DNA from: Helianthus annuus
Taxonomy: Eukaryota > Streptophyta > Magnoliopsida > Asterales > Asteraceae
Direction: 5' to 3'
Assembly (NCBI RefSeq): GCF_002127325.2
Contig: NC_035441.2
Coordinates: 155,897,122 to 155,961,121 of the forward strand
Length of the DNA: 64,000 nucleotides
A program made the translations under genes and the position numbers. The notes beneath the pieces are model-generated. The model searched no databases and had not been told where the DNA came from. It saw nothing but the letters and a program-made list of their open reading frames with translations. Shown here in pieces: positions 51,538 through 60,319 of the stretch (its first letter is position 1; each line of letters opens with the position of its first letter).

Positions 51538-52042
51538 TTGTGGTCCAAAATCGCCCGTAAATTCTCTATTTTTTATAAAAAAAATCGTTTGTGAAAAGTA
51601 AAACAAGTATCGTAAAGCATCGCCCACCAAAAAGATTTTCTGTTTAAAATTTTATTTTCGAGCAACAGACTTTCGAAAATAAAGATTTTAGGGGGGATAT
51701 TCCAGAAAATCCAACATTAGATGCTTGTGTCTGACTCATCTTAGAGGAAATGATAGAAAATTGCTAACACTTTGTCATTTCTTGCAAAACAGAAAACAAA
51801 AAGAAATCGTGGTACCAAGCAACGACGTGTCGGTAGATTCAGCAACACCGATGAGTAAACTGTTGTTAGGGAGCAAAACATAACATCTACACAAGGATTC
51901 TATCTTTTCTCAGGCATTATGCATCACAGTGGGTAACACATTGCGGCATATGGCTTAATGGTCTTAAATCTTGCGTTGATAGATTACCAAAGTATGAGAT
52001 CTCGAGTCTTTATATTGATGTTTCATTTAGGGATATCATAGT
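51538..52042 (+). other. Copia-1 spacer after pol, with PPT-like tract
   Basis: Non-coding, 505 bp. TTTTAGGGGGGATATTCC near 51687 resembles a polypurine tract but is not followed by a TG LTR start. In the un-inverted order it would lie between pol and the accessory gene as an internal purine tract. The stretch ends GATATCATAGT against LTR-6. Confidence 0.55.
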
Positions 52043-52864
52043 TGTCACACCCCAACCAATAGCGGAATCATCGGGGCGCGGCACTGAGCGAAACAGATTG
52101 TTCAAAGAAATTCCATAACAACTATTATTACCGAATAGTTTAAATATCACGTCCCATACCGTGACCCATAAGATAAATTTAGCTATTACGGACATAGATA
52201 TCCTTCAAACAAAACATGTTCTGACAACTCAGATTTAAGTACATAAATATAAATTGTCTTGGTTTCTAGACTCTTTCCTAGCCTCGATTTCACAGCAGAT
52301 AGAGCAAGTAAGCATCCTAAACACCTATCACATACGTTAAAATAAAGTCAATACATATAATGTAAAGGTGAGCACACAAGTTTGATAATAGCATATAGAG
52401 TTCGAATAGTTTACGCATAACCAGCACGTACACAGAGGGAAATGATGCATGTTAATAATCGACATGGACCTATCGATACCAACGACTGTGGGTTGACTGT
52501 CCGAGACAGTTCGCAATACATGATTACCACCATAATCCATGCAAGTAATTGTCCTTAACAACCCCCGTGAGAACGGGTGCTGAGTCCAAACTATAGTACT
52601 ACGTTGCTAAGGCAGGTAGACAGCATTCCACGTGTAAACATAACAACAAGCATACATTTAGTCACGTAATACATGCAATCGGTCAGCGTTCAAATAGTTT
52701 GAATAGTGTGTTCGATTGTGATTTTGATAAGTAACGTATGTAACACCCAAAAGTGCTAAAGCAAAAAGGGTTCGAGTATACTCATAGTGATTGGTTATGG
52801 ATTGAAGGGAACGCTAAGAGTAGGGTTAGCCTGAATAGTTCGATAGCATAACGATGAGTAACGC
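52043..52864 (-). mobile_element. LTR-6, second copy, part 1 (inverted)
   Basis: Reverse complement of about 49380-50203, nearly identical. It is interrupted at AACGC by Gypsy-5 and resumes at 62395. Confidence 0.92.
52860..52864. other. Target-site duplication AACGC, left copy (Gypsy-5)
   Basis: AACGC precedes TGTGACAACTCG and is repeated after the right LTR at 62390-62394. The uninterrupted LTR-6 at about 49383-49396 shows the empty site. Confidence 0.95.
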
Positions 52865-52987
52865 TGTGACAACTCGTATTTTGAACCTAACCTAGTATGA
52901 CTCGCTTGAACCTTATGTGAATATTTGAACTGATTGTGTGAACTTGAATGTTATGTGATTATGATTTTTGTGACATTGTGCATCGGA

Positions 52988-52994
52988 TATAAAC
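52988..52994 (+). promoter_or_regulatory. TATA box of Gypsy-5 LTR
   Basis: TATAAAC, 123 bp inside the LTR. The same sequence lies at 60443-60449, also 123 bp inside the other LTR. This implies a very short U3. Confidence 0.45.
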
Positions 52995-53661
52995 GGACCA
53001 AACTCCAACCTACTTGCCTACACAACCCATTCGGTCCATGCGGTTGGACTCGAGACCTTGGGGACGGCCCAAGTAGGGGTCGGCCCACCTTTCTTAAACA
53101 TGTAAACACTATGGGGGATTTTTGTTCTCTCATTGTTACAACAACACAAACACACACAAACCCTAAAGAACTCTCTCCCTCTCGTTTTCCCTTGGAACCC
53201 AACGGCAACACATCAACATCGAAGTTCTTAGGATCTCGGCTCATATCGCGATCTAGTTAATCACTTCACATTCTCGGTTAGTATATCACTATTGCTTGGT
53301 TCATGATTTTTAGTGTTCTCGGTTAGCATATCACACCTTCGGATGTTACATGATGATTGTACTAAATAGTTATGTTCTTGTGAATAGAATTGAATATTGA
53401 TCATATAACTTAATGGATTTGTTATATAACATGCTCACAGATTTGTTATACACATGACTAGGTTGCATGCTAGTGTAGAATCGGCTAGTTTGGTGAACCG
53501 ATAGTATGATTAGTTGTTGATGAATTAACTGTTCTTGATAATGATATGAATACGAATGAAACTGTTTGAAATCGTGTTTGATTTGATTGTGAAACTGCCA
53601 TAGATGTTTACTGAATTTACGGAATGATTGTTGCTGTGTAATCAAGGAAAGTTGTTATATG

Positions 53662-53965
53662 CACCGTTGCGACACCGATTGCGAGTCGGAATCACCCGTT
53701 GCGACTCGAGACCTCACACCGACACACAGCAGCACAACTCGAAAACCGTGGTTGCGAGTCCGGTTGCGACTCGAAACCGACACAAAACAGCATGAACCGA
53801 GATCACGGTTGCGAGTCAGGATGCGACTCGAAACCGGACCATGACAAGCCGAAACCACAGTTGCGAGTCCCGTTGCGACTCGTAACCTCCTTTGGTTGCG
53901 ACTCGAAATCTCAACACCTATATGACTCGAAACTTCCTTCGTTGCGACCCGAGACCTCCGGTCTC
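53662..53965. repeat. TTGCGAGTC/GACTCGAAACC palindrome cluster (5' LTR)
   Basis: About eleven copies of TTGCGACTCG or its partner TTGCGAGTC occur in 300 bp, often as pairs such as TTGCGAGTCCGGTTGCGACT, that is, inverted half-sites a few bases apart. The exact copy is at 61117-61420. It is downstream of the TATA box, so probably in transcribed sequence. Confidence 0.85.
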
Positions 53966-54415
53966 GACTCGAGGCCCTTATCACACGTACACTTTGTTAT
54001 TGGGCCTGCACACTATCACAAGCCCAACTGATTGGGCTGAACACTTGGACTATGCTTGTTATGTAACTGCTTACGCTGATACCTATACGATGATGAATAC
54101 TTGTACAACCTGTTACAATATGTGTAGAACCTACGTGCAATACTTGAATACGAATCTGATTTGGTATGATAACTTTGGTAGGACGTGGTTGATCGCTTTC
54201 TAACTTAATTGAACTGTGTGTATCATACCGAGCAATCCCAGGTGAGTTCATTGCATTTTCTCAAGCATGCGTCCCGGTGGTTTGGGACAACTGGTAAACA
54301 TTGGACGGGAAACATTGGGTAAACAATTTAATCGGTTTTGGTTATTGCCTGGAGGGCAATGGGGGTAATTAGTTGATAGCGCTATTAGGTACTAATTATC
54401 TGGGTTTCACTATGG

Positions 54416-54545
54416 TTGTTCAGAGGCACACTCCTCGGTTACGTAAGGGCGGTTCCCCTAGGGTAACTAACCGGACAACATAGTGGGTTGCTTAGAGGCA
54501 CACTCCTCGGTTACGTAAGGGCGTAGTCCCTAGGGTAATCTAACT
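54416..54545. repeat. 71 bp direct repeat in Gypsy-5 LTR
   Basis: AGAGGCACACTCCTCGGTTA and the following CGTAAGGGCG...CCCTAGGGTAA occur at 54422 and again at 54493. The same pair lies at 61877 and 61948 in the other LTR. Confidence 0.9.
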
Positions 54546-54937
54546 TGAGCAACATCGTAACATATCATCGAATCGTATTAACATCTATCTGGTAACACCA
54601 CGCGTAACAACACCTTGAACTCACCAGCGTAGTCTGACACACTTGTTTGCATGCTTGTAGGTCATTAACACTGGAAACATGGACTTGCTATCTGGGAGTG
54701 CTGGAGTTGTCATGGATCGAAGCTTTGAGATTACTAGTATTGACACTTTGGTTTTGAGTTATTATGAAACGATTACAAAACAATTTATTATATGCTTCCG
54801 CTACTCGACATTATTGAATTGATAACATGTTTTATTAAGTATTTTCTATTGGTTCAATGTGATTGGTGGCTCAGACTCTGATGTGTAACACGCCTCGCGG
54901 GGGTCTCCGCAGGTGGTATTTTGGGGGTGTTACAGTT

Positions 54938-54950
54938 TGGTATCAGAGCC
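54938..54950 (+). other. Gypsy-5 primer binding site
   Basis: TGGTATCAGAGCC three bases after the LTR, complementary to initiator methionine tRNA. Confidence 0.93.
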
Positions 54951-55448
54951 ACTGGTTATAGTGAACTAGGTTTTAAAACGTTTTGTAAAACCAGACTATA
55001 ACCGAACGTCTTCGAAAATCGATCATGACACTCAGCACCAGATTGCAAGGTTCGTTACTCTCTCACTTTATACATTACTAGCTTAGCAGTCACACACTCA
55101 CAACGTATATGAACTGAAACGTATGACACCATAGTGACTTGATAGTGTGACACTACTCTTCGACTCATGTAGATCATAGACCTGTAATACCGTCTGTTGT
55201 GTTATTTGAACGGGGGAAACTTCGAGCGCAAGCTAAGAGGCTCTGAGATGAACATGCAAATCGCCTTATTATTATGGGTGCACACTTAATAATAACGCGG
55301 GGTGCATGCAAGTCCCAGTGCGGCTTATCGAGCGTGAGAAGGATTCTGCCATACTATGTGTGAACTTAGTAGTACGCGAATATCAGTATGATACTTGACT
55401 CCTGTTCCATTTCGATTTCTAAATCGGTTTGTTCCCAACTATAGAAAC
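54951..55448 (+). other. Gypsy-5 leader
   Basis: About 500 bp of non-coding leader between the primer site and the gag start. I see no accessory ORF like that of Gypsy-1. Packaging signals would be expected here, but I cannot point to one. Confidence 0.6.
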
Positions 55449-57224
55449 ATGAGTGGACGAGGACACGGACGTGGCAACATCAACATGACTCAGGCTGAGT
55501 TGAATAACCTAATCAATACCCGCGTGGCTGAGGCTTTGGCAGCCTATCAAGCTGGTACGGAATGTACCAAGTACTCATTACTCTTATACCACGTACACGT
55601 CTTTTCATTCCTATAATGTGTTTCCTCCCGTTATTTAGGTCAGCAAGCGCAACCTCAACCTAACCAGCCTGCGTGTACATTCAAAATGTTTATGGACTGC
55701 AAGCCACAGACCTTCACCGGGACTGAAGGGGCTGTGGGACTTCTAAGATGGTTCGAAAAAGCAGAGTCTGTGTTTGCTATCTGTAACTGCCCCGCTGGGG
55801 ATAGGGTGAAATATGCTGCGGGTACCTTGGCTGATGGTGCCCTAACATGGTGGAACGCCCAAGTGCAGTTGTTGGGAATTGAGGCAGCGAATGCCACAAC
55901 TTGGGAAGATTTTAAAGAACTGATCAGGGAGGAGTACTGTCCTCGGGACGAGGTCCAGAAGTTGGAAAACGAATACTACGACTTGAAGATGGTTGGATCT
56001 GAAGTCGAAGCGTATGTGAAGCGATCGTATGAACTGGCTGACATGTGCCCGAACTTGTCCCGGCCTATGTCTCGGAGAATTGAGTTATTCATCAAAGGGT
56101 TGCCTCCGCGTGTGAAGAGCTTGGTCACTGCAGCCCATCTCAATGATTTGACACAGATCGTTCTTCTGACTCATAAGATTGTGGACCAAGAGGTGGAAAG
56201 CGAATCGTTACCTCCGCGCATTTCAGCCACTGCTGCTGCGACACCCACTGCTACTGTATCTGCTAATGATAACAAACGAAAGTGGAGCGACTACGACAAA
56301 GCATCCAGTGCTGGTCAGACTCAGAAAAGGCCAGACAACAGTAACCGCAACGTCAGCCAGTCGTCTTCTGTCAATCAAGGCCAGGGAAGTGGCCACAGCC
56401 AGGGTTCATATGCAGGGAGAAAGCCACGGTGTAACAAATGTGGCTATCATCATTGGGGGCCGTGTGGTCGGACGTGTAACAAGTGTGGTAAGCCAGGCCA
56501 TGAGGCCAGGGATTGTAGAACCTCACAACCCAAACACCAGCAGCAACAGAACCAACAAAACCAGAGGCAACAGGGACAACCACCCCAGCAGAACCAGGGT
56601 TTCAGAAAGGGGTGCTTTCAGTGCGGTGACGAGGGTCACTTTAAGCGGGATTGCACTCAGTTAAACCAGAACGCTAACGACAACAACCGCCCGAATAATA
56701 ACAATGCCGGGAACAACAACAACAATAACAACAACGGCAACAACGGGGGTAATGGTGCTCGGGGCAGAGTGTTTCAGCTTGGAGCAGGGGATGCCAGGAA
56801 TGACGGCAACGTTGTAACTGGTACGTTTCCTGTTAACAATCGTATTGCTTCTGTATTATTTGATTCGGGTGCCGATTGGAGTTATGTGTCCCTAGAGTTT
56901 AGTCAGCGATTAGGAATAACCCCAACACCCTTAGAGGTTAAACAAGTAGTAGAACTAGCAGATGGTAAGACGATAGAAGCCTCAAATGTCCTTTTTGGAT
57001 GCAAACTAGATCTCGTGGGTCAGGTGTTTGATATTGACCTCCTTCCCGTTACACTCGGTAGTTTTGACATAGTGGTGGGCATGGATTGGTTGTCCAAGCA
57101 CCAAGCAGAAATTCTATGTAAAGAGAAGATTGTGCGTATTCCTCTCCCTGATGGAGAGTCACTGTTAGTTCAAGGGCATCGTAGTGGGACGATGGTTGGG
57201 ATTATCACGGCCATGCGTGCGTAA
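55449..57224 (+). CDS. gag: Gypsy-5 Gag-protease, two exons (55449..55554, 55639..57224)
   Basis: Start chosen at ATG 55449 (MSGRGHGRGN), followed by a short basic segment and a helix rich in Ala/Leu. After a putative 84 bp intron the Gag domain continues (TFTGTEGAVGLLRWFEK), with TWWNAQVQLLG near 55850 and an RRIELFIKGLP segment near 56080. The nucleocapsid has one atypical Cys/His cluster (CNKCGYHHWGPC) and two canonical CCHC knuckles (CNKCGKPGHEARDC, CFQCGDEGHFKRDC), separated by Gln-rich sequence and followed by an Asn/Gly-rich tract. The aspartic protease active site LFDSGAD is at 56856-56876, and MDWL is near 57080. The spliced length is 563 residues. It ends at TAA 57222, and the downstream frame is unchanged and reads directly into RT. 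Gag forms the particle and binds RNA; protease matures it. Confidence 0.88.
55555..55638 (+). other. Putative intron in Gypsy-5 gag
   Basis: Begins GTACGG and ends a pyrimidine-rich stretch with TTTAG. Length is 84 bp, a multiple of three, with an in-frame TAA at 55614-55616. Removal joins the codons A-G-Q-Q in frame and links the conserved N-terminus to the Gag domain. Without splicing only a 56-residue peptide would be made. Confidence 0.65.
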
Positions 57225-60200
57225 CAGTATCTACAAAAGGGGTATTCTGCACTGTTAGCGTTAGTTACCAACGCTCAGTCTGAGGAAGGTAAAATCGAGG
57301 ATCTACCAGTGGTGCGGGAATTCGCTGACGTATTCCCAGAAGAGCTACCAGGGTTACCTCCTCACCGTCAAGTAGAATTTCAGATTGATCTTGCACCAGG
57401 GGCGGCTCCAATTGCTCGAGCTCCTTACCGGTTAGCACCAGGAGAGTTACAGGAACTGTCTAATCAACTGCAGGAGTTGTTGGACAGGGGCTTTATTCGA
57501 CCCAGTTCTTCGCCTTGGGGAGCCCCAGTTTTGTTCGTAAAGAAGAAAGACAGGTCATTCCGTATGTGTATCGACTATCGAGAACTCAACAAGGTGACCA
57601 TTAAGAACCGCTATCCGTTACCACGTATCGACGACTTGTTCGACCAGCTGCAAGGGTCAAGTTTCTATTCAAAGATCGACTTAAGGTCGGGTTATCACCA
57701 GGTAAGGGTTAGGGAAGAGGATGTTCCCAAGACAGCCTTTCGAACACGCTACGGACACTATGAGTTTTTGGTCATGCCGTTTGGATTGACCAATGCACCA
57801 GCAGTTTTCATGGATCTCATGAACCGCGTATGCAAGCCATATCTCGACGAGTTTGTTATAGTGTTTATTGACGACATCTTAGTCTATTCCAAGAACAAGG
57901 AAGATCACGAGCGTCACCTACGTCTCATTTTGGAACTTTTGAGAAGGGAACAATTGTATGCGAAATTTTCTAAGTGCGACTTTTGGATTCGAGAAGTGCA
58001 CTTCCTTGGGCATGTTGTTAACGAAAAAGGGATACACGTGGATCCTGCGAAGGTGGATGCAGTTAAGAATTGGGCGGCACCAAAGACTCCGTCCGAGGTG
58101 CGACAATTTCTCGGTCTCACAGGGTATTATCGAAGGTTTATTAAAGACTTCTCGAAAATCGCACAACCTCTCACCTCACTGACACAGAAGAACACGGCGT
58201 ACTCTTGGGGAACGAAGCAGGAAGAGGCCTTCCAGTTGTTAAAGCAGAAACTTTGCAGTGCACCGATCTTGTCATTACCGGAGGGTACCGAAGATTTTGT
58301 GGTATATTGTGACGCGTCAATTCAGGGTCTCGGTTGCGTGTTGATGCAACGCGAGAAGGTGATAGCTTATGCTTCTCGTCAGCTGAAGGTGCACGAGAAG
58401 AACTACACGACACACGACTTGGAGTTAGGAGCGGTGGTATTTGCGTTGAAGATTTGGAGGCACTATCTGTACGGTACCAAATGCACCATCTATACCGACC
58501 ATAGAAGTCTCCAGCACATCTTCGACCAGAAAGAGCTGAATATGCGACAACGACGATGGGTGGAATTATTGAACGATTATGAATGTGCCATCAAGTACCA
58601 TCCGGGGAAGGCGAACATTGTAGCTGACGCCCTCAGCAGAAAGGATAACGCACCTAGGCGCGTGCGAGCATTGCAACTCACGATTCAGTCCAATCTCCCT
58701 TCCCAGATACGGGATGCTCAGTTAGAAGCGTTGAAACCAGAGAATGTTCGAGCTGAAGCTTTACGTGGCTCGAGACAACGACTAGAACAAAAGGGAGACG
58801 GCGCATACTACGTAACTGGACGCATTTGGGTTCCACTCTTTGGCAACTTACGAGAACTTGTAATGGAAGAGGCACACAAATCACGCTACTCTGTACATCC
58901 TGGATCAGATAAGATGTACCACGATCTGAAAACTACCTACTGGTGGCCCAGCATGAAGGCTCATATAGCAACTTACGTAAGCAAATGTCTGACATGTGCT
59001 AAAGTCAAAGCAGAACATCAAAAGCCCTCGGGTCTACTGCAGCAACCAGAGATACCCACATGGAAGTGGGAACAGATCGCTATGGATTTCGTGACAGGAT
59101 TACCCAGAACTCAGGCTGGGAACGACACTATTTGGGTGATTGTGGATCGCCTCACGAAATCAGCACACTTTTTGGCAATCAAGGAAACAGACAAGTTTTC
59201 TCAGCTGGCAGCAGTGTATCTTAAGGAAGTAGTTTCTAGGCATGGAGTGCCAACTTCTATCATTTCAGACCGTGATCCGCGTTTCACTTCAGAGTTATGG
59301 CAGTCTATGCATAAATCGTTTGGTTCCCAACTCGACATGAGTACCGCTTATCACCCGCAGACGGATGGTCAAAGTGAGCGCACCATCCAAACACTCGAAG
59401 ATATGCTTCGGGCCTGCGTACTCGACTTTGGAAAAGGATGGGAGAAGCACCTACCGTTGATAGAATTCTCCTACAACAACAGCTACCATTCAAGCATTAA
59501 GGCAGCTCCGTTCGAAGCACTGTACGGACGAAAATGTCGCTCACCTCTCTGTTGGCATGAGGTGGGTGACAGCCAGATCACAGGCCCTGAGTTTGTCCTT
59601 GAAGCATCAGAAAGCATTGTGCAGATCAGAAACCGTATGGCCGCAGCCCGTGATCGTCAGAAAAGCTACGCTGACAAGCGTAGTAAGCCACTGGAATTTG
59701 AAGTTAATGACCGCGTTATGTTAAAGGTTTCACCCTGGAAGGGTGTGGTGCGTTTTGGGAAACGCGGCAAACTAAACCCTCGTTATGTGGGACCGTTCAA
59801 AATTCTAGAACGAATTGGAAAGGTGGCTTACAGGTTGGAATTACCGGCCGAGTTGGGTAATGTCCATGATGTATTCCACGTATCGCAGCTAAAGAAGTGT
59901 TTGGTTGATGAAACACTAGTAGTACCATTTCAAGAGCTGAAGATAGACGACAAATTGCAGTTTGTCGAAGAACCAATTGAGATTATGGATCGGGAAGTTA
60001 AAGTTCGTAAACACAGCCGTATACCAATTGTGAGAGTTCGTTGGAACTCAAGACGTGGTCCAGAGTTCACGTGGGAATGCGAGGACCAGATGAAACTTAA
60101 GTATCCACATTTGTTCCCCGAAGACCAGTCAAAACCTAGCGAACCTAGTGTTGATGCAACTAGCGAATTTCGGGACGAAATTCCCATTCAAGTTGGGGAG

Positions 60201-60227
60201 GATGTGACACCCCAGGAAAACCAGTAA
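57225..60227 (+). CDS. pol: Gypsy-5 pol: RT, RNase H, integrase, chromodomain
   Basis: In frame with gag after a single TAA. The first ATG-led frame is 57309-60227, 972 residues (positions from that Met). RT includes DYRELNKV and the catalytic FIDD at 186-189. RNase H Asp is at 335 in YCDAS. Integrase has a zinc-binding HHCC region starting near His530 and a DDE triad at Asp593, Asp654 and Glu690 (35 residues between the last two, as usual for the family). A GKRGKL...RYVGPF domain follows, then a chromodomain at about 885-936 (RRGPEFTWE) that would direct insertion to chromatin. No internal stops, and all key residues are present. The last residues (FRDEIP...) overlap a PPT-like module. Expression would need readthrough of the TAA or another element's help. 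Confidence 0.93.
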   Translation, partial: QYLQKGYSALLALVTNAQSEEGKIEDLPVVREFADVFPEELPGLPPHRQVEFQIDLAPGAAPIARAPYRLAPGELQELSNQLQELLDRGFIRPSSSPWGAPVLFVKKKDRSFRMCIDYRELNKVTIKNRYPLPRIDDLFDQLQGSSFYSKIDLRSGYHQVRVREEDVPKTAFRTRYGHYEFLVMPFGLTNAPAVFMDLMNRVCKPYLDEFVIVFIDDILVYSKNKEDHERHLRLILELLRREQLYAKFSKCDFWIREVHFLGHVVNEKGIHVDPAKVDAVKNWAAPKTPSEVRQFLGLTGYYRRFIKDFSKIAQPLTSLTQKNTAYSWGTKQEEAFQLLKQKLCSAPILSLPEGTEDFVVYCDASIQGLGCVLMQREKVIAYASRQLKVHEKNYTTHDLELGAVVFALKIWRHYLYGTKCTIYTDHRSLQHIFDQKELNMRQRRWVELLNDYECAIKYHPGKANIVADALSRKDNAPRRVRALQLTIQSNLPSQIRDAQLEALKPENVRAEALRGSRQRLEQKGDGAYYVTGRIWVPLFGNLRELVMEEAHKSRYSVHPGSDKMYHDLKTTYWWPSMKAHIATYVSKCLTCAKVKAEHQKPSGLLQQPEIPTWKWEQIAMDFVTGLPRTQAGNDTIWVIVDRLTKSAHFLAIKETDKFSQLAAVYLKEVVSRHGVPTSIISDRDPRFTSELWQSMHKSFGSQLDMSTAYHPQTDGQSERTIQTLEDMLRACVLDFGKGWEKHLPLIEFSYNNSYHSSIKAAPFEALYGRKCRSPLCWHEVGDSQITGPEFVLEASESIVQIRNRMAAARDRQKSYADKRSKPLEFEVNDRVMLKVSPWKGVVRFGKRGKLNPRYVGPFKILERIGKVAYRLELPAELGNVHDVFHVSQLKKCLVDETLVVPFQELKIDDKLQFVEEPIEIMDREVKVRKHSRIPIVRVRWNSRRGPEFTWECEDQMKLKYPHLFPEDQSKPSEPSVDATSEFRDEIPIQVGEDVTPQENQ

Positions 60228-60319
60228 ACGATGTAACCTACCTAGCTTTAACTTATATAGCTTACGTTAGTGAGTGCGTACCAAATTTCGGGACGAAATT
60301 TCCTTTTAGTTGGGGATAC
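60166..60319 (+). other. Gypsy-5 duplicated PPT-palindrome module
   Basis: Module 1: GAATTTCGGGACGAAATTC (60166-60184), PPT-like AAGTTGGGGAGGA (60191-60203), then TGTGACACCCC, which looks like an LTR start but is not one here. Module 2: AAATTTCGGGACGAAATTT (60283-60301), PPT AGTTGGGGATAC (60308-60319), then the true LTR. Module 1 is inside the pol frame. Confidence 0.85.

Larger units (their letters stand above)
52865..54934 (+). mobile_element. Gypsy-5 5' LTR
   Basis: From TGTGACAACTCG to GGGGGTGTTACA. It contains a TATA box at 52988, a GCGACTCG palindrome cluster at 53662-53965 and a 71 bp direct repeat at 54416-54545. Open frames such as 53655-53984 are periodic Arg/Ser-rich translations of the cluster and are repeated exactly in the other LTR. 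Confidence 0.95.

Noticed and set aside
53655..54251. Arg/Ser-rich open frames on both strands, repeated at 61110-61706
   Set aside because: They translate the GCGACTCG motif cluster in the Gypsy-5 LTRs. Exact recurrence reflects LTR identity, not a gene family.
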